A DNA stretch of 64,000 bases from assembly GCF_014697545.1 (NCBI RefSeq), contig NZ_JACJSA010000018.1:107611-171610 (forward strand), written 5' to 3'. Shown piece by piece: positions 55,008-64,000 of this stretch. The stretch is from Oscillatoria sp. FACHB-1407. Lineage in GTDB: Bacteria; Cyanobacteriota; Cyanobacteriia; Elainellales; Elainellaceae. Each line of letters starts with the position of its first letter. Within the stretch, counting starts at the first letter, position 1. The notes below the pieces were generated by a model. It was not told the origin of the DNA. It worked only from the letters and a program-made list of their open reading frames with translations, and did not search any database. The position numbers and the translations under genes were made by a program.

Positions 55008-57425
55008 ATGTTTGAACTGATCTATGCGGTTGTCGAGAGTGACGAGAAAGCTGATCTGCGGCAGTTTTTGCGAGGGTTGCGCCAGCAGGACAAGCAGTAT
55101 TTATTGCGCAACGATATTGTGATTACGTTTATCGAGTATTGCGCTAATCAGCAGAAACCAGAGGCATTTCAGCGATCGTCTAACCTGGGAAAGCTGATTT
55201 TTTATACACAGGAAATTATTTTAGACGAGAGCAGTTTTTGTATCGTCATTCGTCCTGAAATTGCCCGATCGCAAGCCTTTCGAGTGACTGAAGATTTGGC
55301 GGTTGAGCCATTGACTATTCAGGAATTGCTGGAAACCCGCGATCGCCACGTCAAGCGATCGCACCCCAACGAAGGCGGCATCCTGCAAATCGACTTGCAA
55401 CCGTTTTACGACTATTCCCCACTGATCCGAGATCCGAAAAACATCGGCAAAGGAGTGCAATTTCTCAACCGCTATCTGTCCAGTAAGTTGTCAGATTCTC
55501 AGCAATGGCTAGAGACGCTCTACAAATTTCTTAGCCTGCATCGCTATGACGGTAGCCAACTGCTCATCAACGAGCGCATCACGACACAACAGGAACTCTC
55601 GGCGCGAGTTAAACGGGCGTTAACCATGGTGGGCGATCGCCCCAACCATGAACCCTACACCAACTTCCGCTTTGACCTTCAATCCATTGGTTTTGAGCCG
55701 GGATGGGGCAACACTGCCGAGCGAGTGCGGGAGACGTTAGAACTGTTGGACTCCCTGATTGACTCGCCCGACCCACAAACTTTGGAAGCGTTTCTGTCCC
55801 GCATTCCTATGATTTTCCGGATTGTCCTGGTGTCACCCCACGGATGGTTTGGGCAGGAGGGTGTGTTGGGCAGACCCGACACAGGCGGACAGGTAGTGTA
55901 TGTGCTGGATCAGGCGAAAAGCCTTGAGAAGCAGATGCAGGAGGATGTTGAGCTATCGGGTTTAAGCGTTCTCAAAGTTCAGCCCAAGGTGATCATTCTG
56001 ACCCGCTTGATTCCCAATAGCGACGGCACCCGTTGCAACCAACCCCTGGAAAAGGTCTACGGTACTGACAACGCCTGGATTTTGCGCGTGCCCTTCCGAG
56101 AATTTAACTCCAAAGTGACGCAAAACTGGATCTCCCGATTTGAGATCTGGCCCTATGTCGAGAGTTACGCGATCGACGCTGAAAAGGCACTCCTGGCAGA
56201 GTTTCAAGCCCGCCCTGACTTGATTGTCGGCAACTACTCGGATGGCAATCTTGTGGCGTTTTTGTTAGCCCGTCGTCTCAAGGTGACGCAATGCATTATT
56301 GCTCACGCTTTAGAAAAGTCTAAGTACCTGTTCAGCAACCTCTACTGGCACGAGTTAGAGGACAAATATCACTTCTCGCTGCAATTCACCGCCGACTTGA
56401 TTGCGATGAATGCTTCTAATTTCATTATCAGCAGTACCTACCAAGAGATTGTGGGCACGACTGATAGCGTCGGGCAATACGAGTCCTATCAGGCTTTTAC
56501 CATGCCAGAGCTATACCATGTTGTGCATGGGGTCGAGCTGTTTAGCCCCAAATTTAACGTGGTGCCTCCGGGAGTCAACGAAACCTATTTCTTTCCCTAT
56601 ACCAATACTCAAGAGCGTTTGTCAGGCGAACGGCAGCGGTTAGAGGCTCTCCTGTTTACAGACGATGATCCTGACCAAATTTTCGGCAAGTTAGACGATC
56701 CCAGCAAACGCCCGCTCTTCTCCATGGCACGGCTCGATCGCATCAAAAACTTGACCGGCTTAGCCGAGTGCTTTGGCAAGAGTAAAGACCTACAAGAGCA
56801 GTGCAACCTGATTCTGATTGCTGGCAAGCTTCGCACCGAGGACACCGCTGATCATGAAGAAGCAAGCGAGATTGAAAAGCTCTATCACATCATTGAGCAA
56901 TACAATCTGTACGGCAAAATTCGCTGGCTAGGAGTGCGGCTCTCCAAGACTGATTCCGGCGAGATTTACCGAATTATTGGCGATCGCCAGGGGGTCTTCG
57001 TTCAACCTGCTCTGTTTGAAGCATTCGGTTTAACGGTTCTAGAAGCAATGATCACCGGGTTGCCCACTTTTGCCACTCGCTTTGGCGGACCCTTAGAAAT
57101 CATTCAAGACGGGGTAAACGGCTTCTACATCAACCCCACTCAACCGGAGGAGATGGCAACGATCATTCTCAACTTCATCACCAAATGCGAGGCAAACCCT
57201 GATTACTGGTCTACGATTTCACAACGGGCGATCGACCGAGTGTATAGCACTTACACCTGGAAAATTCACACCACCCGCCTACTCTCGTTAGCCCGCATTT
57301 ACGGCTTCTGGAACTACACCTCCCAGGAAAACCGGGAAGACATGCTGCGCTATCTAGAGTCATTGTTTTATTTGCTCTACAAACCCAGAGCAAAACAGCT
57401 ACTAGAACAACACATGCAGCGATAA
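55008..57425 (+). CDS. Sucrose synthase
   Basis: An 805-residue GT4 sucrose synthase, the normal length for plant and cyanobacterial enzymes. The N-terminal regulatory region (1-270) precedes the GT-B core: VSPHGWFGQEGVLGRPDTGG binds the sugar, CIIAHALEKSKYLFSNLYWH is the sucrose-synthase signature, and QPALFEAFGLTVLEAMITGL holds the E-x7-E nucleotide-sugar site. The enzyme converts sucrose plus ADP or UDP to ADP/UDP-glucose and fructose, feeding glycogen or polysaccharide synthesis. ATG 55008 follows GGGGGTCC. The divergent sucrose-phosphate phosphatase gene makes the opposite side of the sucrose cycle. Confidence 0.96.
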   Translation: MFELIYAVVESDEKADLRQFLRGLRQQDKQYLLRNDIVITFIEYCANQQKPEAFQRSSNLGKLIFYTQEIILDESSFCIVIRPEIARSQAFRVTEDLAVEPLTIQELLETRDRHVKRSHPNEGGILQIDLQPFYDYSPLIRDPKNIGKGVQFLNRYLSSKLSDSQQWLETLYKFLSLHRYDGSQLLINERITTQQELSARVKRALTMVGDRPNHEPYTNFRFDLQSIGFEPGWGNTAERVRETLELLDSLIDSPDPQTLEAFLSRIPMIFRIVLVSPHGWFGQEGVLGRPDTGGQVVYVLDQAKSLEKQMQEDVELSGLSVLKVQPKVIILTRLIPNSDGTRCNQPLEKVYGTDNAWILRVPFREFNSKVTQNWISRFEIWPYVESYAIDAEKALLAEFQARPDLIVGNYSDGNLVAFLLARRLKVTQCIIAHALEKSKYLFSNLYWHELEDKYHFSLQFTADLIAMNASNFIISSTYQEIVGTTDSVGQYESYQAFTMPELYHVVHGVELFSPKFNVVPPGVNETYFFPYTNTQERLSGERQRLEALLFTDDDPDQIFGKLDDPSKRPLFSMARLDRIKNLTGLAECFGKSKDLQEQCNLILIAGKLRTEDTADHEEASEIEKLYHIIEQYNLYGKIRWLGVRLSKTDSGEIYRIIGDRQGVFVQPALFEAFGLTVLEAMITGLPTFATRFGGPLEIIQDGVNGFYINPTQPEEMATIILNFITKCEANPDYWSTISQRAIDRVYSTYTWKIHTTRLLSLARIYGFWNYTSQENREDMLRYLESLFYLLYKPRAKQLLEQHMQR

Positions 57426-57530
57426 AACGAAAGAGAGGAAAGGGAAGAGCAAAAAATGAAGGATGAAGGGTAGTGCTATTTGAGTAAGGATAGAGATTCA
57501 ACGAGGCAGGATGAGAGAGTGAGATGGTTG

Positions 57531-57636
57531 GTATAGCCGTAGCCCCATCCAATGGGGCGGAGGCGAGTCAGAAAGCTCCCTAGAATCAGGGTTTGAGTCA
57601 TAACCTTTGTCCTGAGTTTGCTGACCCAAGCTATAT
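57531..57636. repeat. Small palindromic repeat, copy 2
   Basis: TATAGCCGTAGCCCCATCC at one end and a GCTGACCCAAGCTATA block at the other. It shares the GCGGAGGCGAGTCAGAAAGC core with 49122-49239. On both sides it is flanked by polypurine (57430-57475) and polypyrimidine (57655-57718) tracts that are complementary to each other. Confidence 0.7.
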
Positions 57637-57717
57637 TTCGCACCCTCCCACGCTCTCACCACCTCTCTTGCTTTAGCCTTTATCTCTCATTCTTACCCTT
57701 CATCCCTCATCCTTCCC

Positions 57718-58626
57718 TTAAGGAATTGGCGTGGAGCGCAACAACCGCTCTACAATGCCTCGTGCCCGTCGCCCTCCCGCCGGAATCAGGCGATGCGACA
57801 ACACATGGGGAGCCAAAAACTTCACATCATCTGGAATGGCATAATCCCTTCCCTCCAGAAAAGCGAGGGCTTGAATTGCCCGCTGTAATGCCACCGATCC
57901 CCGTGGGCTGACCCCTAAAATAATTTCTTCGTCCTGACGAGTCGCCCGAATCAAATCGAGAATGTATTGCTGCAACGGCCGTTCTACCCGCACCTGAGCA
58001 CAAAGGCGACGCAACTCTACTACATCTGCCAGAGACAGGGTGGGTTTGAGTTCATCCACCGATGTACCCTGCTGTAATCGCTGCAACATCTGCAATTCTT
58101 CTGTTTCAGTGGGATACCCCAGGCTCAACGACAGCGCAAAGCGATCCATCTGTGCCTCAGGCAGGGGAAAGGTTCCCTGATACTCCACTGGGTTTTGCGT
58201 GGCGATGACAAAAAAGGGACTGGGAACCAGTCGAGACACCCCATCCACGGTGACCTGGTGTTCCTCCATCACCTCTAGCAGAGCAGATTGGGTGCGGGGA
58301 GTTGCCCGATTAATTTCGTCTGCCAGCAACACATTGGCGAAGACAGGACCAGGCGAAAATTCAAACTCACCTGTACGAGGATTCCAGATGTTGGTGCCTG
58401 TAACATCCGTTGGCAGCAAATCGGGGGTGCATTGAATCCGCTGAAATTGCCCATCAATCGAACGAGCCAGCGATTTTGCTAATAAGGTTTTGCCGACACC
58501 GGGCACATCTTCTAACAGAGCGTGACCACCGGATAATAGAGCTACTAATACCAATCGAATTGCCTCAGCCTTACCCACAATCGTGCGTCCCAGATTTTGG
58601 GTGAGCTGTTCAATGCTGTCTCTCAT
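57718..58626 (-). CDS. MoxR-family AAA ATPase
   Basis: A 302-residue AAA+ ATPase. Walker A is in LEDVPGVGKTLLAKSLARSI (Lys46), Walker B in NVLLADEINRATPRTQSALL, and sensor 1 in FFVIATQNPVEYQGTFPLPE. The C-terminal lid contains GVSPRGSVALQRA. MoxR ATPases act as chaperones for assembly of metal-containing or von Willebrand-domain proteins. The usual partner DUF58/VWA genes are not adjacent on this side. RibF lies upstream in the same direction about 80 bases away. Confidence 0.94.
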   Translation of the reverse strand: MRDSIEQLTQNLGRTIVGKAEAIRLVLVALLSGGHALLEDVPGVGKTLLAKSLARSIDGQFQRIQCTPDLLPTDVTGTNIWNPRTGEFEFSPGPVFANVLLADEINRATPRTQSALLEVMEEHQVTVDGVSRLVPSPFFVIATQNPVEYQGTFPLPEAQMDRFALSLSLGYPTETEELQMLQRLQQGTSVDELKPTLSLADVVELRRLCAQVRVERPLQQYILDLIRATRQDEEIILGVSPRGSVALQRAIQALAFLEGRDYAIPDDVKFLAPHVLSHRLIPAGGRRARGIVERLLRSTPIP

Positions 58627-58703
58627 AGTTTTTAGAATTTTGTGTGTAACCCAGCCCTGTGTAATGAGCTTCGTGACCTGACTCCCCTTTCCCCTACTCT
58701 AAC

Positions 58704-59729
58704 TTAGGGCAATGGGGTAATAGCCAGGAGCGATCGCGCCATCTCGCAGTCTGCCTGGATTTGAGCCTTTAATGCGTCTAGCGAAGCAAATTTTTGTTCA
58801 GGACGAATAAACTTTTCCAGGCTCACCGTCAAGGTTTGCCCGTACAGATCGCCTGACCAATCCAACAGGTGAACTTCGATCGTTTGCTTCACCCCATCAA
58901 CAGTGGGGCGATTGCCAATATTCATCACGCCTGCTACAGAGCCCCCGGACGGAGTGAGGGCTGATCCCGACACTCGCACGGAATACACCCCCCGATGCGG
59001 CAAAAATTTCTCAGTTGGCAGCTTGAGATTAGCAGTCGGAAACCCCAGTAGACGACCCAGTTGTTGTCCGTGGACAACTTCACCCATGAGGGTATAGGGG
59101 CGACCTAACAAATGATTAGCCTGCGCCAGATCACCCGATTGTAGGGCCTGGCGAATCGCAGAACTGCTGATGCGCTCTCCGTTGGAGGTGTGCAGTGGGA
59201 TGATTTGAACGGCTACACCATAGGCAGCAGCGATCGCCTTCAGGTCTTCCGTCGTACCCGATCGCTTGCAGCCAAACCGAAAATCTTGACCGACGCTGAT
59301 TTCCTGCACTCTTAGCCGCTGCACCAAAATGATTTCTACAAAATCTTGAGCTGACATCTCTGCCAGGGTTTGATCAAACGGCAACAGAACCAGTTGTTGC
59401 ACCCCCATGTCCCGCAGACATACCACTTTTTCGTCAAGGGGGGTTAACAGTTGGCGTTGTTGCCCCGTGAAAAACTCTTGCGGATGGGGACGAAAGGTTA
59501 AGACGGTGGAGTGAGGTTGCTGGACGCCAGGAGCGATCGCCTCATCCACAGAACCGCCATGCAACGCTCCATTTCGATACCCATTTGGCTTCACCCCCAA
59601 CTCGACAACGGCAGGTGAATCTAAAATCGGCTCAATAACACGTCGATGCCCCCGATGAACTCCGTCAAAGTTTCCCAGGGCAACCCGTGTTGGAATGCGA
59701 ACAGTGTCTAAAGAGGAAGTAATCCACAC
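58704..59729 (-). CDS. ribF: Bifunctional riboflavin kinase/FMN adenylyltransferase
   Basis: 341 residues. The adenylyltransferase half has GNFDGVHRGH at 19-28 and SSSAIRQALQSGDLAQANHL near 170-190. The flavokinase half has RLLGFPTANLKLPTEKFLPH and MNIGNRPTVDG. Together they make FMN and FAD from riboflavin in the cytoplasm. An insertion of about 30 residues (near 38-70) separates the first helix from STVLTFRPHPQEFF. Most RibF proteins are about 310 residues and lack it. Otherwise all motifs are intact. Confidence 0.95.
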   Translation of the reverse strand: MWITSSLDTVRIPTRVALGNFDGVHRGHRRVIEPILDSPAVVELGVKPNGYRNGALHGGSVDEAIAPGVQQPHSTVLTFRPHPQEFFTGQQRQLLTPLDEKVVCLRDMGVQQLVLLPFDQTLAEMSAQDFVEIILVQRLRVQEISVGQDFRFGCKRSGTTEDLKAIAAAYGVAVQIIPLHTSNGERISSSAIRQALQSGDLAQANHLLGRPYTLMGEVVHGQQLGRLLGFPTANLKLPTEKFLPHRGVYSVRVSGSALTPSGGSVAGVMNIGNRPTVDGVKQTIEVHLLDWSGDLYGQTLTVSLEKFIRPEQKFASLDALKAQIQADCEMARSLLAITPLP

Positions 59730-59819
59730 GCTTTACATTCTGACACAAAACAGGGTTGACACGATACAGAGCCGACACAAAACCAGGGAAAGTTTTGACA
59801 AGCCACATCAAATTTGGGA

Positions 59820-60722
59820 TCAGGCTGACAATTTTGCCTCAGATGCCTCTTCGGCAGGGACGTTAGTAGGCGAGGCGAGTAGATCAATCTCTAACCCCTC
59901 CCAGGCGACCACACTATTGGGGAATGCCTCAGCTGTGTTCTCCTGAATCTGATCCATAAAGGCATCGCTGTGGAGTGGGTCATGGTGGAAGATCACCAAC
60001 TTTTTAACGTTGGCTGCCTTTGCGACTTTGACCGCTTCTTGCCAGGTCGAATGCCCCCAACCGACTTTGCTCGACTTCTCAGAATAGTATTCTTCGTCTG
60101 TGTAGGTCGCATCATAAATCATCAAGTCAGCCTCACGCGCTAACCAGAGGACGTGCTCATCGAGGCGATCGGTAAAGTGTTCGGTGTCGGTCACGTAGGC
60201 AACGGCGTGCCCATTCCAATTCACCCGATAGCCAACCGCTTCACCTGGGTGATTGAGCAGGGCATTTTCGACCTGGATATCGCCAATTTTAACCGTCTCA
60301 CCAATATCAATGTCACAGAAAGTCAGGTCTGCGCCCATGATCTGGAGAGGAACCGGGAAGTTGGGATGGAGCATCTGGTCGTTCAACCGTTGCTCGATCG
60401 TGGAACCATTCGGGGCGATCGCCCCATAAATCTTGAACTTGTTGCCCTTAATGAAGGCAGGCACAAAGAATGGAAAACCTTGAATGTGATCCCAATGGGA
60501 GTGGGTAAAGAACAGGTGCCCTTCTATAGGTAGTTCTCGCATGAGTGCCTGTCCGAGAACACGCAGCCCCGTTCCACCATCAAAAATCAGCCGATGACCA
60601 GCGACCTGCATCTCGATACAGGATGTATTGCCGCCATACCGCACTGTTTCAGGTCCAGGACATGCAATACTGCCTCTGACACCCCAAAAGCGAACTGTGA
60701 ACTGGTTTTGCATCTTAGACAT
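59820..60722 (-). CDS. MBL-fold metal-dependent hydrolase
   Basis: A 300-residue metallo-beta-lactamase-fold enzyme. The metal site THSHWDH (His74, His76, Asp78, His79) is complete, with further ligands in AVAYVTDTEHF and VIFHHDP. RFWGVRGSIACPGPETVRYG is typical of the group that includes cyclic phosphodiesterases and PhnP-like enzymes. It is likely a cytoplasmic phosphodiesterase. The substrate cannot be assigned. It starts next to a plus-strand region without a convincing gene. Confidence 0.9.
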   Translation of the reverse strand: MSKMQNQFTVRFWGVRGSIACPGPETVRYGGNTSCIEMQVAGHRLIFDGGTGLRVLGQALMRELPIEGHLFFTHSHWDHIQGFPFFVPAFIKGNKFKIYGAIAPNGSTIEQRLNDQMLHPNFPVPLQIMGADLTFCDIDIGETVKIGDIQVENALLNHPGEAVGYRVNWNGHAVAYVTDTEHFTDRLDEHVLWLAREADLMIYDATYTDEEYYSEKSSKVGWGHSTWQEAVKVAKAANVKKLVIFHHDPLHSDAFMDQIQENTAEAFPNSVVAWEGLEIDLLASPTNVPAEEASEAKLSA

Positions 60723-61050
60723 GAATGTTCCCTACCGGACTCGGTCGAGTCTTAAAAGATGAGCCTTGCTCCCAAGCGTTGATTAGCCTAGATCTTAATC
60801 TACTTACAATCTGGCAAGCATTGTCTCAGGAATACAGCCTCCGTTGCAGATTGGTAGAAATCTTTACAGGGCACCCTTCTCAATCAAACTTCCACACAAA
60901 GTGGGCAGATACGAAACCTCAACTAAAAAGCTTTAGTGAAGGCATATAAGCAACATTGCATCAAACAACATTGCGTGATTTAGCTCCAGTCTAGACTGTT
61001 CCTACCTATAGAAACATCCCAAGTCAGAGCAATTCCTATCAAATTTAACG
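60723..61050. other. Spacer without convincing gene
   Basis: 328 bases between the MBL hydrolase and SurE genes. A 74-residue frame on the plus strand has no ribosome-binding site and no recognisable features. Confidence 0.5.
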
Positions 61051-61893
61051 CTATTTAAAAAAAATCGGTTGCCAATTCTGCAATTTTGCCAGCCCTGAAA
61101 TGGAAGTCAAGTTATATTGCAACGGTGTAACAGTGATGTAGTTCTGCCGAATTGCTTGTACATCTGTCATCGTGCTGCTGATCCATTCTAAATCAACTCT
61201 TGAGGCAGTGGCTCCAAACGGAGACAAAACATCTGGATCTGATTCATCCACATCTTCGAGTACCTCACCTGCCAACCAATAATAAGTCTTCCCCCTGGGG
61301 TCAATCCGCTTTTCAAACATATCAAAGTAACGACGAACACCCTGGCGAGTCACCATCACTCCGGCAATTTGCTCAGAACTAACGGCTGGAATGTTAACGT
61401 TTAGCAACATTAGCTGGGGCAGAGGAGCTTTTTCAATCTGCTGTACCAGGCTACGAGCAAACTCAGCCGCAGGTTGAAAGGTCCGACTGGAAAAACTGGT
61501 CAGGCTAAAGGCAATCCCCGGAATGCCTTCAATCACTCCCTCCATCGCGGCGGACACCGTACCCGAATAAAGCACATCCGTTCCCAGGTTAGAGCCATGG
61601 TTAATGCCCGACAGAACCAGATCGGGCGGGCTTTCTAACAAGGCTCCGAGGGCAAGCTTGACACAATCAGATGGAGTTCCAGAACACGCCCAGGCATGAA
61701 TGCTGGAGTGAAACGCCGATTCAACTCGTTCAGCTCGAATGGGATCGTGGAGGGTTAAGCCGTGTCCCGTTGCCGATCGCTCCCGATCAGGGCAGACTAC
61801 TGTGACCTGATGCCCTGCCTCCGCCAGAGTGTTTGCCAGTGTGCGAATGCCTAATGCGAAGATGCCGTCATCGTTACTAATTAGAAGATTCAT
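61051..61893 (-). CDS. surE: 5'/3'-nucleotidase SurE
   Basis: A 280-residue SurE. The metal site SNDDGI is at residues 6-11, followed by [20 protein letters not shown] and [20 protein letters not shown], the substrate and metal-binding loops. SurE removes phosphate from nucleoside 5'- and 3'-monophosphates and helps stationary-phase survival. It stands as a separate unit between a spacer and a divergent gene. The length is slightly above the usual 250. Confidence 0.96.
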   Translation of the reverse strand: MNLLISNDDGIFALGIRTLANTLAEAGHQVTVVCPDRERSATGHGLTLHDPIRAERVESAFHSSIHAWACSGTPSDCVKLALGALLESPPDLVLSGINHGSNLGTDVLYSGTVSAAMEGVIEGIPGIAFSLTSFSSRTFQPAAEFARSLVQQIEKAPLPQLMLLNVNIPAVSSEQIAGVMVTRQGVRRYFDMFEKRIDPRGKTYYWLAGEVLEDVDESDPDVLSPFGATASRVDLEWISSTMTDVQAIRQNYITVTPLQYNLTSISGLAKLQNWQPIFFK

Positions 61894-62150
61894 GCCATTA
61901 CCAGAACGAGTTGTAAGTCAGTTCCAGTTTAAAAGGAAGCGGGAGAAGGACGCTCTAACCCATCCATGACTGAAGTGAAGCGTCTGCGGTTTCGACTGCC
62001 CCAATTTTGATCCAATTCAGGTAAGTTTTCAGGTTCCTCTTTTTATCCTTTATCCTTCATCCCTCATTCCTCTTTTTCCTCTCCTCCTTATTTTTTTCCT
62101 TTTCCGGCTTCTGCTATGCTTGACCCTTGAACTCTCCTCACACTCGGTTT

Positions 62151-63506
62151 ATGCGCTACAAGCTTGGCTGGGCAAGCCGTTTTGGTGTTGCTCTACTGAT
62201 GGGAATTCTGACGTTTAGCTTGGTGGTGACTACGGCTCCCACTCAGATTCAGGGAGCGATCGCCCAGGCAACCGCAGCAGCCCGACAACAACAACGAGAG
62301 CAGCAGGTGCGGCAGGTACGCCCCGAAACTTACGACCTGAGCCGCTATCCCGTCACCGATGCTAATGAGCGACACTGGCGAAATGTGCTGTGGACAACGG
62401 GAGTCGTTGAACCGCAGGAACCGTATGTGGCAGAGGCGATCGCCCAAATTGTCTCACTCACAGCTCGGTCAGGTCTGTCTCGTCCTCAACAGCGAACCGT
62501 TGAGATGGCAATGCAGATCGCGACCCAACTCTATTTCAGCAATCCCACAGGTTATGCGGCGATTGGGCAACAGTTTCTTCAAACGGTGGAGCGTAGCCCC
62601 AACCCCGAATGGTCAGCTATGGCACTCTCAGCCCTTGTCAAAACCGGGCTTGATCCCCAACAACGGCAACGATTGGGCGACCGCTTGCGACAACGCTTTC
62701 CCCAGTGGAATCAGGACATTTATCTGTTTACGACGCTGCGCGATCTGGCTCTGTTGCAGCAGACACCCACAACTCCCCCTCTGGGCGATCTACTGAAATG
62801 GACAATCGCCCCTAACCAGGTGCATCTCTATGTGATTTGCCGACCCGACCGGGGAGTGTTGTGTCAGACGGTGGTGAAGGATGGTAACGGTCAATTCTTG
62901 CGGGAGAATGGGCAACTCTGGTCGATTCCTCTGTTGTTGCGATCGCTGCATGAGTTGTCCTGGAACTTTACCCGTGGGCAGACTCCTCAGGGGATCTATC
63001 GCATTGAGGGCGTTCGACCTGCCAATATGGAGACATTTAGAGCGTATGGGGCTTACGACCTGGTGAAGCTGTTTGCCCCCTATGAAGAGGGAGTGCGGGA
63101 GTTTGTACCGGGTCGCCCCGGTCAACTGCCTGCAACGTTGACAGCCTATCAAGCATTGCTGCCGCCCTCCTGGCGCAATTACTTCCCGATTCAACAGAGT
63201 TATTGGGCAGGCAAAGCAGGCCGGGGGCTGTTCCGGATTCACGGAAGTGGCGAAGATCCGGGCTTCTTTACCAATAACAACCGCTATCCTAAGAGCTTAG
63301 GTTGGAATCCGGCGATCGGTTGTCTGTCTGCATTGGAGCTTTATGACGACACAGGACGACTGCAACAGGCGGATATGCCACCCATTCTCAATGCCCTGAC
63401 TCGATTGGGGGGGCGATCGTTCACAGGCTACCTCACCGTGGTCGAAGTGCCTGGGGCAGATACCCCTGTTTCCATCGCCGAGATTGAAGCTGCAATCAAC
63501 TCGTGA
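62151..63506 (+). CDS. Exported protein with an L,D-transpeptidase-like C-terminus
   Basis: About 451 residues from ATG 62151. A signal peptide or membrane segment lies at 8-35 (SRFGVALLMGILTFSLVVTT). A helical Gln/Arg-rich region follows (residues 55-210). The C-terminal part has LFRIHGSGEDPGFF and, about 30 residues on, NPAIGCLSALELYDDTG. This resembles the His and Ser-x-Gly-Cys pattern of YkuD-type L,D-transpeptidases (HGT...SHGCIR), with the Cys in GCLS as possible nucleophile. If so, it would crosslink or modify peptidoglycan in the periplasm. The family call is tentative. Confidence 0.65.
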   Translation: MRYKLGWASRFGVALLMGILTFSLVVTTAPTQIQGAIAQATAAARQQQREQQVRQVRPETYDLSRYPVTDANERHWRNVLWTTGVVEPQEPYVAEAIAQIVSLTARSGLSRPQQRTVEMAMQIATQLYFSNPTGYAAIGQQFLQTVERSPNPEWSAMALSALVKTGLDPQQRQRLGDRLRQRFPQWNQDIYLFTTLRDLALLQQTPTTPPLGDLLKWTIAPNQVHLYVICRPDRGVLCQTVVKDGNGQFLRENGQLWSIPLLLRSLHELSWNFTRGQTPQGIYRIEGVRPANMETFRAYGAYDLVKLFAPYEEGVREFVPGRPGQLPATLTAYQALLPPSWRNYFPIQQSYWAGKAGRGLFRIHGSGEDPGFFTNNNRYPKSLGWNPAIGCLSALELYDDTGRLQQADMPPILNALTRLGGRSFTGYLTVVEVPGADTPVSIAEIEAAINS

Positions 63507-63714
63507 CTTCTGCCCCAGCAACCATCAAGACAATTGGCAGAAGAGCTAGGTAATGTGAATTCGGGATCAGAACTTTGGCGGTTGAAACCGCCGCTATCGA
63601 AACAGAATCGATCGGCGTTGGTTCGTCTAACCCTTGATTTTCGGTTGTCTACGCTGGCAGACTTAGCTCCGGTAGCCGCAAATTCGTTTGCCAGAGGCTT
63701 AAACCAAACTAACG
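63507..63714. other. Spacer downstream of the L,D-transpeptidase-like gene
   Basis: No gene or clear terminator seen. Confidence 0.4.
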
Positions 63715-63891
63715 TCAGGTCGCAAAACCGTTGTCTAATACAACCTCGATCAATGCATCTAGACTGTCTTCAATCAAATGTTGAAGTTCAAAATCATGGT
63801 CGGGCAGATTAGCAAAAAATGTTTTGAGTTCGGCAGATTCATCCGCTGTTAAATTGGCAAATTTGGCTCTAAGCCTTAAAGGGATATTCAT
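63715..63891 (-). CDS. Small acidic protein, 58 residues
   Basis: ATG 63891 to TGA 63715. The chain begins MNIPLRLRAKFANLTADESA and continues with Asp/Glu/Leu-rich helices (FELQHLIEDSLDALIEVVLD). It is soluble and acidic. No family is recognised. It is below common gene-size cut-offs, and the rather regular amphipathic pattern argues that it may be real. AACCCT rather than a good Shine-Dalgarno site precedes it. Confidence 0.45.
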   Translation of the reverse strand: MNIPLRLRAKFANLTADESAELKTFFANLPDHDFELQHLIEDSLDALIEVVLDNGFAT

Positions 63892-63980
63892 AGGGTTAAG
63901 GCTCTATAGCTGTTTCAGGGAGATGAGTTTTCAGGGATGGCCTTGGTAGGATAGCAGAAAGACTGTTGGGATAGGGTGCA

Positions 63981-64000
63981 ATGAGTATTAACTTAAGTAC
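63981..64000 (+). CDS. Possible start of a gene continuing beyond the window
   Basis: ATG at 63981 opens MSINLS-, preceded by GGGATAGGGTGCA, and is still open at the end. Only six codons are visible, so this is a weak call. Confidence 0.2.

Noticed and set aside
60725..60949. 74-residue plus-strand frame behind the MBL gene
   Set aside because: No ribosome-binding site, no recognisable motifs, and directly overlapping the promoter region of the MBL hydrolase gene.

Overview
The window looks like chromosomal DNA of a filamentous or other large-genome cyanobacterium. The HIP1 octamer GCGATCGC is very frequent in genes and spacers. The gene set is also cyanobacterial: sucrose synthase with sucrose-phosphate phosphatase, a cyanobacterial-type chorismate lyase, a DUF4327 protein, a VKOR-like protein and an SLH-domain lipoprotein. 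Many spacers carry short extragenic palindromes and small MITE-like repeats. I saw no tRNA, rRNA, CRISPR array or intact transposase gene.

Bases 1-31,000 are read almost entirely from the minus strand and form a surface-glycan island. Its core is a pseudaminic (or closely related nonulosonic) acid pathway: PseB, PseC, a SpsF-like PseF, a Pse-associated methyltransferase, HisH-like and HisF-like subunits, a PseA-type N-acetyl sugar amidotransferase, two more methyltransferases, PseG, then PseI with an overlapping formyltransferase. No PseH acetyltransferase is visible, and the formyltransferase is a candidate substitute. At the left edge lie large chimeric methyltransferase/glycosyltransferase proteins. 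At the right end are two tandem paralogous polytopic membrane proteins and a third, divergent one, probably GT-C-like.

The Pse cluster is split by an accessory segment (about 9.3-17.9 kb). It contains a 1482-residue mosaic protein (LamG, crystallin-like, beta-trefoil and long amphipathic helices), an overlapping prodomain-less subtilase, an overlapping small protein that looks like a detached subtilase propeptide or inhibitor, an AraC-type regulator, an unknown 157-residue protein and a 63-bp tandem repeat with regularly spaced palindromes. The first three genes are the best candidate here for an undescribed system.

Bases 33,000-64,000 are mostly housekeeping genes on both strands: SLH lipoprotein, nucleoside hydrolase, VKOR-like protein, O-methyltransferase, AhpC/TSA-type protein, SWIM/SNF2 pair, chorismate lyase, pheS, metallophosphatase, a sensor histidine kinase, a D-Ala-D-Ala carboxypeptidase next to a deacetylase/phosphodiester-glycosidase fusion, sucrose metabolism, MoxR, RibF, an MBL hydrolase, SurE and a divergent L,D-transpeptidase-like protein. 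Three copies of a 220-277 bp repeat and two copies of a 110-bp repeat lie in the spacers.
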